A DNA stretch of 64,000 bases from an uncultured Prevotella sp. (GCA_900322035.1 ONYL01000001.1:124001-188000), one strand, 5' to 3'; shown: positions 53,432 through 63,136, numbered from the stretch's first letter. The notes: generated by a model from the sequence alone, not told the origin. Program-made: numbers and translations.

Positions 53432-54259
53432 ATGAAAATTGTAATAGGTATAGACGTGGGCATCAGCACCACAAAAATCGTAGGAATCGATGACTCAGGC
53501 ACGGTCATCTCACCTATCCGGATTAAGGCCACCGATCCTGTGACTTCGCTTTATGGCGCCTTCGGCAAATATCTCTACGACAACAATATTCTGCTCGACG
53601 AAGTGGAGCACGTCATGATTACCGGCGTTGGCGCAGCCTACGTTAACACCCCTATCTACGGACTGCCTACGGACAAAACGGAAGAATTTATCGCCGACGG
53701 ATTGGGAGCCCGCTATGAATCTGATCTGGAACGTATGATCGTCGTGAGCATGGGAACAGGAACCTCACTGGTTCAGTGTGATGAGGACGGCATTCGCCAT
53801 ATTGGAGGTATCGGAATAGGAGGTGGCACTTTAGCGGGGCTTTCGCGAGTGCTGCTCCAGACAGACGACGTGAAACAGGTTTCTTCACTCGCCATGCGTG
53901 GAGACATTTCCAACATCAACTTGCTAATTGGTGACATCAGTCCCAATCCTTTACCTGGCTTACCAAAGAATGCGACAGCCTCACTATTCGGCAATGCAGC
54001 AAGCAATGCCTCGCGTGAGGATATCGCCGTCGGAATCATCTATACGGTTTTGCAGGCTATTGGCTCAGCAACGATTCTCTCCTCCCTGAGAAGTGGCATT
54101 AGAGAGTTCGTGCTCATTGGAAACCTTACTCTTCTTCCACAGTGCAAAGAGGTTTTTCCGTCCATGGAAAAACTCTATAAAGTGCATTTCAACATACCCA
54201 AATATAGCGAATTTTGCACAGCTATCGGTGCCGCACTATCGTTCACAGGTACAATTTAG
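53432..54259 (+). CDS. Type II pantothenate kinase
   Basis: The 275-residue protein from ATG 53432 has the ASKHA ATPase fold: VIGIDVGISTTKIVGID for phosphate binding, VVSMGTGTSLVQ, and GIGGGTLAGLS, with the second acidic residue expected near EEF. This matches CoaW/PanK-II, which phosphorylates pantothenate in the first step of CoA synthesis and, unlike type I, is not strongly inhibited by CoA. Single gene, own promoter. Confidence 0.85.
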   Translation: MKIVIGIDVGISTTKIVGIDDSGTVISPIRIKATDPVTSLYGAFGKYLYDNNILLDEVEHVMITGVGAAYVNTPIYGLPTDKTEEFIADGLGARYESDLERMIVVSMGTGTSLVQCDEDGIRHIGGIGIGGGTLAGLSRVLLQTDDVKQVSSLAMRGDISNINLLIGDISPNPLPGLPKNATASLFGNAASNASREDIAVGIIYTVLQAIGSATILSSLRSGIREFVLIGNLTLLPQCKEVFPSMEKLYKVHFNIPKYSEFCTAIGAALSFTGTI

Positions 54260-54596
54260 GCCACAGGAACCGAATGAATCAACAGCTATTTCAAGATTTC
54301 GGGGCACTTCCCATGGATTCTTGCCTATCCTAAAGGAGAAAGCTGCGATTCGCCTTGTTTTATGAATGCGCCCACAAGCCTCCATTGGTCTCCGCCCAAT
54401 ATTTTGCCCGCCCTTGTCAGCATACTGTTTCGGCAATAACGATGTTACTAATTTTTATCAGACTGCTTACGCATAGACAGTCCTCTCTTGTCCTATTGGC
54501 CAATAATAGAATATGAAGAGATACATTCCAATATGCCTATAACATTTACCCGCGACTGTTATACTATCGTTCGATGTATTATCTAATAATGACAAA
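54260..54596. other. Intergenic stretch with no recognised content
   Basis: I find no convincing gene, promoter box or repeat here between the pantothenate kinase stop and the terminator of the SLC13 gene. Two short C-rich segments near 54370-54415 look vaguely like the 22-bp elements but do not keep the period. Confidence 0.4.
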
Positions 54597-54630
54597 CGGA
54601 TGCACTTTCCCAAAAGAGAATGTGCATCCG
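54597..54630 (-). terminator. Terminator of the SLC13-type transporter gene
   Basis: Perfect 9-bp arms CGGATGCAC (54597-54605) and GTGCATCCG (54622-54630). On the minus strand TTTGTC follows, 25 bases after the stop codon. Confidence 0.7.
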
Positions 54631-54654
54631 CAATAATTTTCTGTAGATCTTAAT

Positions 54655-56121
54655 TTAGAGCCAACCGGCCTTGCAAACCAATATGAGGACTACGAAGCCA
54701 ATGATAAGGCTGAGCAAACCGACAGTGAGTCCGGCCTTCATCATATCCTTCTGATTTATAAGTCCTGTAGAATAAGCGATAGCATTCGGCGGTGTGGAGA
54801 TAGGCAACGACATTGCCGTTGAAGCTGCGACAGCAATACCAATCAGCACAGTTGAGGTGCCACCAATAACGCTGAGCTTATCACCCATACCAGCACAAAC
54901 CACTGTAAGAATTGGGATAAGCAGGGCAGCAGTCGCTGTGTTGGAGATAAAGTTGGACAATAAGAAGCAGACCAAACCAGCAATGACAAGGATGACGATC
55001 GGGCTCCAGGCACCAAACGGAATACTTTCCACTGCAACCTTGGCGAGCCCTGTTCCGTTCATGGCCAAACCGAGAGCAAATCCACCGGCTACCATCCAAA
55101 TAACACCCCAATCGATGTCCTGCAAATCCTTAGCCGTGATAACACCCGTGAAAGCAAAGATAGCTATCGGGAACATGGCTACAGTGTTGGCATTGACTCC
55201 CAACTGCTTACCGCAAACCCACATGATGATAGTGAACAAGAAAGTGAGCGCCACAACCCAAGTGCGCCAGTTCCATTCTCCACCACCTTCTATTTTGATC
55301 TCAATGGTCTTCTGAGAGAATGGGAAGAACCAACGGAGGATGAGCCAAGCAAGAACTAATAGCACGAGAACCAAAGGAATCATGATCATGGCCCAGTCGA
55401 AGAATCCCAAATTCATATTGAGTCCACTCGGGTCGTTGAGCACTTTGAAGGCAAAAGCATTAGGAGGAGTGCCAATTGGCGTACCCATACCACCAAGGTT
55501 TGCGCCAATAGGAATGGCCATCGTCAAAGCTATTCTTCCCTTTCCATTAGCCGGGAGCGTCTTGAAGACGGGGGCCAAGAATGTCAGCATCATTGCAGCA
55601 GTGGCCGTATTGGATATAAACATGGAGAAGGTTCCCGTAATGATCATGAATCCCAAAAGCACATTTTCGCTCTTATGGCCAAAAAGCTTCAGCAGGAAGC
55701 GAGCCAGCATAACGTCAAGACCAGACTTGGATGCAGCAATAGCTAATATGAAACCGCCCAAGAAGAGAATAATTGTCGGATCAGCAAAACAAGCCATCAC
55801 GCCCTGATAGTCGAGCAACTGCCCATATTCACCTTCAGAGCCCTGCATGAAGTTGAACGAGGAGTTACTCACACAGAACAACAACACGAAAATAATAGTC
55901 ACCGAGGTTGCCCAAGCCGGAATTGCTTCGGTAAGCCACAAGAGAACCGCCATAACGAAGATGGCGATGACACGCTGCTGGACCACTGTGAGTCCATCAA
56001 TCCCAAAAGAAGCCGAGGGGAGGTTCCACACAATCAGAGTGATGATGGCCGTGATGAGAAACATCAATGCCTTCTTTTTGTTGAAATCACCTGACAGAAC
56101 CTTGTGAACTGTTTCTGACAT
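54655..56121 (-). CDS. SLC13/DASS-family sodium-coupled anion symporter
   Basis: A 488-residue inner-membrane protein with about twelve hydrophobic segments. It has the two family repeats: SNTATAAMMLTFLAPVF with GTPIGTPPNAFAF, and SNFISNTATAALLIPIL with STPPNAIAYSTG, the SNT motifs that bind sodium and carboxylate. Members import C4-dicarboxylates, citrate or sulfate. The substrate here is probably a dicarboxylate such as succinate or fumarate, but this is inference. The gene has a box TACTTTTG on the minus strand at 56204-56211 and its own terminator. Confidence 0.92.
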   Translation of the reverse strand: MSETVHKVLSGDFNKKKALMFLITAIITLIVWNLPSASFGIDGLTVVQQRVIAIFVMAVLLWLTEAIPAWATSVTIIFVLLFCVSNSSFNFMQGSEGEYGQLLDYQGVMACFADPTIILFLGGFILAIAASKSGLDVMLARFLLKLFGHKSENVLLGFMIITGTFSMFISNTATAAMMLTFLAPVFKTLPANGKGRIALTMAIPIGANLGGMGTPIGTPPNAFAFKVLNDPSGLNMNLGFFDWAMIMIPLVLVLLVLAWLILRWFFPFSQKTIEIKIEGGGEWNWRTWVVALTFLFTIIMWVCGKQLGVNANTVAMFPIAIFAFTGVITAKDLQDIDWGVIWMVAGGFALGLAMNGTGLAKVAVESIPFGAWSPIVILVIAGLVCFLLSNFISNTATAALLIPILTVVCAGMGDKLSVIGGTSTVLIGIAVAASTAMSLPISTPPNAIAYSTGLINQKDMMKAGLTVGLLSLIIGFVVLILVCKAGWL

Positions 56122-56203
56122 TTGTTTTAGTTAGTTAAATTAATGATATGTTTTAGTTATTCTTTTTAATGCCTCAAGGTGGTGGCTCGGGGTATTCGAC
56201 ATA

Positions 56204-56211
56204 CAAAAGTA
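56204..56211 (-). promoter_or_regulatory. -7 box of the SLC13-type gene
   Basis: Read on the minus strand: TACTTTTG, 82 bases before the ATG. Confidence 0.5.
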
Positions 56212-56346
56212 ATAAAAAAAAGAGAATGACAAAAAGAAAAACTGTTTTTTTACACAAAAACTTGCCCCCGACGATTTTACCATGAGAATTAAGAGAAGAA
56301 ATAGAATTTTATTCCTCTAATTTTTCTTCTTCTCATTTTTTTTATG

Positions 56347-56355
56347 TAAGTTTGC
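56347..56355 (+). promoter_or_regulatory. -7 box of the cobalamin-controlled btu operon
   Basis: TAAGTTTGC sits just before the riboswitch, so the whole aptamer is in the transcript. Confidence 0.6.
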
Positions 56356-56358
56356 AGA

Positions 56359-56542
56359 TGCAATTGGTTCGTACATCAACGTGCGACGAAGAGGGAACCG
56401 GGTGGGAATCCCGGACAGTCCCGCTGCTGTGTGCGGCACTTTTTAGGAACTAACAGTAATACCACTGACTATCCGCAATATTCTCAGGATGCGTCGGGAA
56501 GGTGTTTGTTCTTAGCCGCAAGCCAGAAGACCTGCCGTTGCA
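56359..56542 (+). promoter_or_regulatory. Cobalamin riboswitch
   Basis: The region carries the conserved parts in order: GAGGGAACC…GGTGGGAATCCC, GGACAGTCCCGCTGCTGTG, GCCACTG-like ACCACTGA, CGGGAAGGTG, and the B12 box AGCC…AAGCCAGAAGACCTGCC (56514-56536). Base pairing of TGCAA with TTGCA closes the ends. When bound to adenosylcobalamin this class lowers expression of the genes downstream, here btuB and the BtuG-like gene; the btuB start follows 51 bases later. Confidence 0.95.
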
Positions 56543-56593
56543 AAGAGCGTTCCAAGCCTCGAGGAGGGCACGGAATACAAACTATTTTATTAT

Positions 56594-58543
56594 ATGCGAA
56601 AAAAGATTCTACTGCTGATACTCATGCCTTTATTGGCACTGAGGGTTTCGGCCTTTGTCCCCGACAGTGTACACACGCTTCAAAGTGTCATTGTGACGGC
56701 TTCGTCACACCTCTCCACGATGCGTGCAGGCTCACCACTGCAGCTTTTCACCCACAAAGACCTTTTACGAATGGGGGTGGCCGACGTGGCTGAAGCCGTT
56801 AAGCACTTTGCAGGAGTGCAAGTGCGAGACTACGGCGGTATCGGTGGATTAAAGACCGTAAGTGTCCGTGGGTTAGGCGCCATGCACACTGGTGTCAGCT
56901 ACGACGGTGTAATGGTGGGCAACAGTCAGTCTGGGCAAGTTGATATTTCCCGTTTCGCACTCGATAATATTTCGTTGATATGGCTCTCTGTAGGGCAACA
57001 GGACGAGATTTTCGTCAGTGCACGCCAATTTGCCTCAGCAGCGACACTCAACATCGAGACGCTGCCCATCCGCTCCGATTCAGTAAAGCTCATCGCCAAT
57101 GTGCGGACGGGATCGTTTGGACTCTTGTCGCCTTCCGTCTTATGTGTGCAGCCTTTTGGAAAGAAACTGGTTCTCTCAGCCTTTGCCAATTGGGAAAGAG
57201 CCGACGGAAACTATCCGTTCACGATCTATAACGGTGTGCAGCGCATTCACACCAAACGCTACAACAGCGATGTGTCCTTGTGGCGAACAGAGTTCAACGC
57301 TTCTTACCAGATGGCCAAGAACCACTTGATCCAAGCAAAGTTATATGGTTTCAACTCCGTGAGAGGCCTTCCAGGGGGAGTTGTTTACGATAATTTCTAC
57401 AGTGCCGAACGTCTTACCGACCGCAACGCCTTCGTTCAGGTTGCCTATGAAGGACAACTGAGCAGGGCTTGGCTCATGAAGGCCGCCGCCAAATGGAACT
57501 ACCAATGGAACCGTGACTTCAATCGTGACGCCGCCCGGACGACTATAGACAAATTCAGACAAAATGAAACTTATGCCACTGCCACCGTCATGTGGAGCAT
57601 CTTTGAAGGACTTCGCGTAGCCCTCGCGCAGGACTATATGCACAACTTTCTCTCAACGACACTGTCCAATTGCCCCGACCCCACCCGCGACTCTTGGTTC
57701 ACTTCACTGGCCACTCTCTATGAATGGAGAAAACTAAAACTGACAGCCTCGTTAATGAATACGACTATTAACGAAAAAGTGCGCACAGGATCAGACGGTA
57801 ATGATTGCCACAGGCTGTCCCCAGCACTGAGTCTGAGCTGGAGGGTGACGGGCAATCTTCGCTTGCGGGCCTCATACAAAGACATCTTCCGTGCTCCGAC
57901 ACTCAACGACCTCTATTATTTACTGATTGGCAATACGAACCTAAGACCGGAGAAAACGAGGCAATGGAATATCGGCATGACTTGGAACACACATGTCTCA
58001 CCGACTGTAGACTACATCTCTTTCACCGCCGATGCATATCGTGGCAAAGTGCGCGATAAAATACAAGCCGTTCCCACCATGTTTATTTGGAAAATGCAGA
58101 ATATCGGTCGCGTCACCATGAAAGGCGTAGACCTCACAGCCGGTGCCCAACTGCTCTGGCAGCGCGATTGGACTACCTATCTGCAACTCTCCGCCAGTTG
58201 GATACAAGCTACAGACCAAACAAACCGCCAAGACCTATTCTATGGTGACCAACTGGCCTACACCCCAAAGTTCTCGGCCGCAGGCACAGCTTCTCTCCAC
58301 ACTCCTTGGGCCGACGTGACCTACAGTCTCCTCTTCACGGGCCGACGCTATTCGTCGGGATACAATTCTGCCGACACGCGAATGCCTTCAATTGTTGACC
58401 ATAGCCTGTCGTTCTCCCGTCAATGGCGCCACTGGCGGGCGCAAGCCGACCTGCGCAACTTGGGAGGAAAGAACTATGAAGTGGTGCGCTTCTATCCCAT
58501 GCCAGGCTTCAATTGGCGGGCAACAATAACTTATCAATTCTAA
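56594..58543 (+). CDS. btuB: TonB-dependent cobalamin receptor BtuB-like
   Basis: A 649-residue outer-membrane receptor. Signal peptide about 1-19, a TonB-box-like LQSVIVTASS, a plug with VRDYGGIGGLKTVSVRGLG, and a barrel ending in FNWRATITYQF with the terminal Phe needed for assembly. It brings vitamin B12 into the periplasm with TonB energy. The riboswitch in front and the BtuG-like gene behind make cobalamin or a related corrinoid the likely substrate. The inner-membrane transporter genes btuCDF are not in the window. Confidence 0.93.
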   Translation: MRKKILLLILMPLLALRVSAFVPDSVHTLQSVIVTASSHLSTMRAGSPLQLFTHKDLLRMGVADVAEAVKHFAGVQVRDYGGIGGLKTVSVRGLGAMHTGVSYDGVMVGNSQSGQVDISRFALDNISLIWLSVGQQDEIFVSARQFASAATLNIETLPIRSDSVKLIANVRTGSFGLLSPSVLCVQPFGKKLVLSAFANWERADGNYPFTIYNGVQRIHTKRYNSDVSLWRTEFNASYQMAKNHLIQAKLYGFNSVRGLPGGVVYDNFYSAERLTDRNAFVQVAYEGQLSRAWLMKAAAKWNYQWNRDFNRDAARTTIDKFRQNETYATATVMWSIFEGLRVALAQDYMHNFLSTTLSNCPDPTRDSWFTSLATLYEWRKLKLTASLMNTTINEKVRTGSDGNDCHRLSPALSLSWRVTGNLRLRASYKDIFRAPTLNDLYYLLIGNTNLRPEKTRQWNIGMTWNTHVSPTVDYISFTADAYRGKVRDKIQAVPTMFIWKMQNIGRVTMKGVDLTAGAQLLWQRDWTTYLQLSASWIQATDQTNRQDLFYGDQLAYTPKFSAAGTASLHTPWADVTYSLLFTGRRYSSGYNSADTRMPSIVDHSLSFSRQWRHWRAQADLRNLGGKNYEVVRFYPMPGFNWRATITYQF

Positions 58544-58602
58544 AACATCAAATACGTAATTATAAGATAACAAATACACAATTCTAAAACAACAAGTACA
58601 CA

Positions 58603-59673
58603 ATGAAGAAAAACTTAATTTGGGCTTTGATGCTTCTGCTCTCAGCCTCTTTCGCTTTCACTTCCTGTAGTGACGATGACGACAATCCCAGCCAGCCCGA
58701 GATTCCTGTGGAGAAATCTTACGACGCTTATGTGGTCAACAATGGCAACTGGGGAGCCAACGACGGTACCATTGGAGCCGTCTTGAATGTGCATGGAGAG
58801 ACTCCCTCTTACCTCGACATCTATAAGCAGGAAAACAATAAGGGCATAGGCGATGCTCAGGATGCTTACATCACGGTTTCAGGCGATGGCCGCAACGGTC
58901 TTATTTTCGTCACCAGCACCACTTCCTCCAAGATCAGCGTGCTCGACACCAAGGGCAAGGAGCTCTACGTGAAACTGCTGCCCAATGTTCAGCCTCGATT
59001 CATCACTGGTGAGGGCAGCAATGTATACTTCTCCGCCTACAACGGCTATGTCTACAAGATGAGCCGAGACACTTATCAGATCACCGACAGTGTAAAGGTG
59101 GGTGCCTATCCGGAAGCCATCGCGATAGCAAACGGCAAACTTTATGCAGCCCTGTCCAACTATGATATGAGTGGTAATGGAAAGTATCTGGCCGAAGTCG
59201 ACCTCAACACTTTTAAGAAAATCAAGAACGTAGAAGTAGACCTTAATCCCTATAGTCAGATGATCGCCGTAGGCTCTAAGGTGTTCTTCGTGAGCAACCT
59301 CGACTATAGCGACAATATCCTGCAGATGATGGATGCAACGACCGATAAGGTGACAGAGATTGGCCACGGTTCAAGTATAGCCTACGACAAGCTCAACGAC
59401 GACATCATCTGCATCTCTGCTGTATACGGCCACCCTGAATTCAACGCTGTCTACCGCTACGATATCACAACCGGCAAGAAAACAGACATCAAACTCTCAC
59501 AGACTCCAGGCAACATTGGTCAGGTGAGCGTGAGTCCCAACTCTGGTTATCTTTATATTGTAAACCAAAACTACACGGGACCCTGCGAATTGTGGGTCTA
59601 CGATCAGTACGGGACCTTCAAGAGCAAATTTGAGTCTGGAATGGCCTCGCAACGTGTGATTTTCCTCCGCTGA
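58603..59673 (+). CDS. BtuG-like surface lipoprotein (beta-propeller, DUF5074-like)
   Basis: A 356-residue lipoprotein (signal ending AFTSC, followed by SDDDDN, an acidic stretch typical of surface export in Bacteroidetes). The rest is a repeating beta-propeller (ISVLDTKGKELYVK, VYKMSRDTYQITDSVKV, GNIGQVSVSPNSGYLYIV). It follows btuB by 59 bases and shares its riboswitch. BtuG of Bacteroides is a seven-bladed propeller that caps BtuB and binds B12 very tightly; I infer the same job. Confidence 0.87.
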   Translation: MKKNLIWALMLLLSASFAFTSCSDDDDNPSQPEIPVEKSYDAYVVNNGNWGANDGTIGAVLNVHGETPSYLDIYKQENNKGIGDAQDAYITVSGDGRNGLIFVTSTTSSKISVLDTKGKELYVKLLPNVQPRFITGEGSNVYFSAYNGYVYKMSRDTYQITDSVKVGAYPEAIAIANGKLYAALSNYDMSGNGKYLAEVDLNTFKKIKNVEVDLNPYSQMIAVGSKVFFVSNLDYSDNILQMMDATTDKVTEIGHGSSIAYDKLNDDIICISAVYGHPEFNAVYRYDITTGKKTDIKLSQTPGNIGQVSVSPNSGYLYIVNQNYTGPCELWVYDQYGTFKSKFESGMASQRVIFLR

Positions 59674-59724
59674 TCCAAAAGAAGGCGGAAAAAGAAACCT
59701 TGGATTTTTCTTTTCTACAAACTG

Positions 59725-59768
59725 CTAAAGGGGGTGCTCTTCGATAAGAAGAACACCCCTTTAGTCTT
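59725..59768 (+). terminator. Terminator of the btu operon
   Basis: CTAAAGGGGGTG-type arm (59725 on) pairs with CACCCCTTTAG (to 59764) with few mismatches, then TCTTTA. Confidence 0.7.
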
Positions 59769-59946
59769 TACAGCCGGTGCCAATGTTTTCAAAAAGCCAA
59801 AACTACAAGCCAGCTATTGCATATCTTCTATTAGCCGTGAAAGCATGCACGTTTCAAAATCTTGGTTTCTATAAAAAAACATCGTCAATTTAGCTAAAAA
59901 AACATTAACTCCAAAGGAGAAACATTTGTCCCATCACTTTTTTTTA

Positions 59947-59955
59947 TATCTTTGC
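59947..59955 (+). promoter_or_regulatory. -7 box of the following envelope-protein gene
   Basis: TATCTTTGC ends six bases before the ATG at 59962: again a very short or absent leader. Confidence 0.65.
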
Positions 59956-59961
59956 CGAAGT

Positions 59962-60699
59962 ATGAAACATCTTTTATTGACAATATTTCTATTGGCGAGT
60001 ATGGCCTCCAATGCCCAAGACATAGGTTTGGGACCACTCCATTCCAGCGACAGCCCACGCGAGAACTGGCTTTTGCCGGGAGACACGGTGAAGACTGCCA
60101 CCGACACCATTGTCTATGGCGGCAAGCCGCAAGAACTTCACTATTCAGTGGAGCCCTATCGGCCTGGCAGCGAATTCGGACTTCACGAAGGTTTCAATGC
60201 CAGCCTCAGTGCCTCGGCATTTGCCACTTTCGGCAGTCACGCACCTCACAAGGGCGGCTTTGGCGAGTCGCTCAACGTGGCTTATCTCAAGCCGCTGACC
60301 CGCAACAACAACTTGTGGCTCCTCGCCGGAGGCTACGTGAACCATATCAACTATGGTGGAGACAATCTCCACGACGGTGGATTCTTTGCCATGCTCAACT
60401 GGCAAATCAATCAGCGTTGGAGTGTTTATGCCTATGGACAACTCTCCGTGTCCAACAACTTTGAGCGTGCCTATCGTCCCTACGGACTCTACTCACCCTA
60501 TTATTATCCTTATGGTTTCTTTGCTCCGGTCAATTCTTGGAACGGAATGGGAATGCCTGGTGCCAATGTTATCGGCGCAGGTGTACAGTACAAGCCCAAC
60601 CCTTCGGTTTCCATCAATGTGAACGTGGAAGGAGTGTGGTACGACAACCGACATCCCGTATACTTCGACCGTTACAATTATCCAACGCCGAAAGACTAA
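59962..60699 (+). CDS. Secreted or outer-membrane protein, small beta-barrel-like, unknown
   Basis: The ATG at 59962, not the earlier one at 59926 (upstream of the promoter box), gives 245 residues with signal peptide MKHLLLTIFLLASMASNAQ. The mature part has alternating strands rich in Tyr and Trp (NNLWLLAGGYVNHINYGG, RWSVYAYGQLSVSNNF) and a Pro/Tyr/Gly-rich stretch (YGLYSPYYYPYGFF), as in small outer-membrane barrels. The last residues (YNYPTPKD) lack a terminal Phe. Function is unknown. It converges on the CopA-like gene with 24 bases between. Confidence 0.6.
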   Translation: MKHLLLTIFLLASMASNAQDIGLGPLHSSDSPRENWLLPGDTVKTATDTIVYGGKPQELHYSVEPYRPGSEFGLHEGFNASLSASAFATFGSHAPHKGGFGESLNVAYLKPLTRNNNLWLLAGGYVNHINYGGDNLHDGGFFAMLNWQINQRWSVYAYGQLSVSNNFERAYRPYGLYSPYYYPYGFFAPVNSWNGMGMPGANVIGAGVQYKPNPSVSINVNVEGVWYDNRHPVYFDRYNYPTPKD

Positions 60700-60723
60700 T
60701 CCGCGAGAAAATAAGGGGGAGAA

Positions 60724-62682
60724 TCATTTCATCCACTTCAGCCTCAAGCTGTTGAGCACCACGCTGACACTGGAAAAGGCCATCAGTGCCGAAGCCCACA
60801 TGGGCGTGATTTGGAAATCGATGCCAAACAGTCGAAGGGCGCCTGCAGCGAGTGGGATACAGACAAGGTTGTAGATAAACGCCCAAAAGAGATTCTCCCA
60901 AATCATGCGCACCGTGTTACGGCTCAACGCTACAGCCTCGGGCAAAGCCCGGAGATCGTCACCCATGAGCGTCACTTGTGCCACATCCATAGCCACGTCG
61001 GTACCTTTGCCGATCGCAATTGACACATCGGCCAAGGCCAAGGCTTGCGTGTCGTTGATGCCGTCGCCCACCATGGCCACTGTTTTTCCTTCCGTCTGCA
61101 ACTGGGCGACAAGATTTTCCTTGTCCTGCGGCAACACCTTACTCTTATAGTGCCTAATACCAGCCTCCGTCGCCCAGTAGTGGGCGGCTTCCTCACGGTC
61201 ACCACTCATCATGTAGACATCCACTCCCTTGCTCTGCAACTCCTCCATAGCCTCCTTGGCATGAGGTTTCAGTGTCTCGCGCTGTTCCAAGGGCATGTCG
61301 TCTACTTTAGTAAAATCTACATCTTTATTGGGAATGGTGAGCGTGCCTGTTTTGTCGGTCACTAAGGCATCCACCTTGCGCAAGCGCTCCAGCGCTGTGG
61401 CATCTTTGATGAGGATCTGTTGGTCGGCCGCTTTGCCGATTCCCACCATGAGAGCTGTTGGGGTGGCCAAGCCCATCGCGCAGGGACAGGCTATCACCAA
61501 AACGGAGACTGCCGAGATGATGGCCTGAGGCAACACGCCTATGCCTCCTATCAACAGCCAGAGGACAAACGTCAACACGGACAGACCGACCACCACAGGA
61601 ACGAACACCATCGCCGCACGGTCTACGATGCGCTGCACGGGAGCCTTGCTCCCTTGAGCCTCCTGAACCATCTTGATGATATGTGCCAGGGCCGTATTCT
61701 CGCCAACTTGCTTGGCACGGATATGAAAAACGCCCTGGGAAGGAATAGTTCCTGCCAACACTTGCGAGCCGGCTTTTTTCTCTGCAGGCAACGGTTCACC
61801 TGTGATCATGCTTTCATCTACATAGGCCGCATGGGCATTCATAAAGCTGTTGGCCCAGGTCACAACGCCGTCGACGGGAACCTTCTCGCCGGTTCTCACC
61901 TCCAGTTCATCGCCCACATCAATCGTCGATACGGGCACTTCCTCTACCCGGGCTTTCTTGATCACCTTGCCCTCTGCGTCAACCTCTCCCTGTTCTACCA
62001 CGATATGGGCTGTCTTTGGAGCCAAGCCCATCAACTGGCGGATGCTTGACGCAACACCGTCGCGTGCCTTCTCCTCGAGCAGGCGACCGGTCAGCACGAA
62101 AGTGATGATCATCACGCTGGCATCGAAATACGTATTCCAAGCGATGCCGCGTTCGCCCCAAACCTGATCGCCCCAAAAAGTATTGAATGCGGAAAAGAGA
62201 AAGGCGATAGCCGTGGAGAGGGCGACGAGCGTATCCATGTTGGCTGTCAGGTGTGCCATCTGTTTCCATGCGGAAACGTAGAAGGAACGTCCGCAATAGA
62301 GCATATTGGCCAAGGCCAATAACATGGCGATAACATTGGCCACACCACGGTCGGCAATGGGAAGCCAACGCATGGAGACCGACATCACGAGGATGGAGAA
62401 CGCCCAGGACAGCAGAGTCTTCATCTTCAGACTGTGATACTCCTTACGCTCGATCTCCTCCACCGATTTTCCCGTGTCGATCACCAGGTCATAACCGATG
62501 TCGTTGATGGCCTTTTTCATTCCTTCCAGCGAGATCTGCTGGGGGTCGTAGTCGACGAGGGCACTACGCCCTGGCAGGCTCACCGAGGCACTGGCTACAC
62601 CAGCTAAAGAATTGAGCTTTTTCTCAACGTGAGCAGAGCATGATGCGCAAGCCATCCCCACTACAGGTATTGTCTGTTTCAT
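60724..62682 (-). CDS. copA: Copper-type P1B ATPase (CopA-like)
   Basis: A 652-residue heavy-metal pump. One N-terminal HMA domain (VVGMACASCSAHVEKKL), eight membrane segments, the CPC ion site IACPCAMGLATP, the phosphorylated Asp in TDKTGTLT, and GDGINDTQALALADVSIA. CPC with a C-terminal helix is the Cu(I)-export P1B-1 signature. It pumps Cu(I) out of the cytoplasm at ATP cost. It follows the CopZ-like gene after 54 bases and is somewhat short for the family, having one HMA domain rather than two. Confidence 0.93.
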   Translation of the reverse strand: MKQTIPVVGMACASCSAHVEKKLNSLAGVASASVSLPGRSALVDYDPQQISLEGMKKAINDIGYDLVIDTGKSVEEIERKEYHSLKMKTLLSWAFSILVMSVSMRWLPIADRGVANVIAMLLALANMLYCGRSFYVSAWKQMAHLTANMDTLVALSTAIAFLFSAFNTFWGDQVWGERGIAWNTYFDASVMIITFVLTGRLLEEKARDGVASSIRQLMGLAPKTAHIVVEQGEVDAEGKVIKKARVEEVPVSTIDVGDELEVRTGEKVPVDGVVTWANSFMNAHAAYVDESMITGEPLPAEKKAGSQVLAGTIPSQGVFHIRAKQVGENTALAHIIKMVQEAQGSKAPVQRIVDRAAMVFVPVVVGLSVLTFVLWLLIGGIGVLPQAIISAVSVLVIACPCAMGLATPTALMVGIGKAADQQILIKDATALERLRKVDALVTDKTGTLTIPNKDVDFTKVDDMPLEQRETLKPHAKEAMEELQSKGVDVYMMSGDREEAAHYWATEAGIRHYKSKVLPQDKENLVAQLQTEGKTVAMVGDGINDTQALALADVSIAIGKGTDVAMDVAQVTLMGDDLRALPEAVALSRNTVRMIWENLFWAFIYNLVCIPLAAGALRLFGIDFQITPMWASALMAFSSVSVVLNSLRLKWMK

Positions 62683-62736
62683 TCTTCGATTCTCCTTTAT
62701 TTTAATCAGTAAGAAAGAAGAGGCAGGGTATGTTTC

Positions 62737-62955
62737 CTATTTAGCCTCTTCTACCATCAGTTGATATCCGGCTTTCTCCACTTCTTCGCGCATTTTTTCC
62801 AATGAGGTCTCAGCAGGATCGTAATCGACGATGGCCTGAGCATTCTCAAGACTCACGTGCGCCTCATTGACACCAGCGATAGCATTCAAGGCGTTCTCTA
62901 CACGGGCTTTGCACTTTGCACAACCCATTCCTTTTACGGGGATGATCTGTTTCAT
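62737..62955 (-). CDS. copZ: HMA-domain copper chaperone (CopZ-like)
   Basis: From ATG 62955 (MKQIIPVKGMGCAKC) it is a 72-residue single HMA domain with the metal motif GMGCAKC. The longer frame from 62979 would start next to the promoter box TACCTTTGC (minus strand, 62981-62989). It probably hands Cu(I) to the CopA-like pump encoded next. Confidence 0.9.
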   Translation of the reverse strand: MKQIIPVKGMGCAKCKARVENALNAIAGVNEAHVSLENAQAIVDYDPAETSLEKMREEVEKAGYQLMVEEAK

Positions 62956-62980
62956 AATCGTTATTTTTTTTAAATCCACG

Positions 62981-62989
62981 GCAAAGGTA
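62981..62989 (-). promoter_or_regulatory. -7 box of the copZ-copA unit
   Basis: Read on the minus strand: TACCTTTGC, 26 bases before the ATG. Confidence 0.7.
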
Positions 62990-63136
62990 ACGGATTTTCT
63001 TCTTTCGCCCGTTATGAAATTTCAGATGAAAGTTATAAATTTCAGCACATTGTCAGTTTCTGGCCAAGAATGGGTCTTTCTTTCATGACAACAAGAAGCC
63101 GGCCTCAACACATTCTGTAATGTGTGAGTTGACACA

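Noticed and set aside
54340-54420. C-rich stretch that resembles the 22-bp element
   Set aside because: The 22-base period is not kept and the unit consensus does not match.
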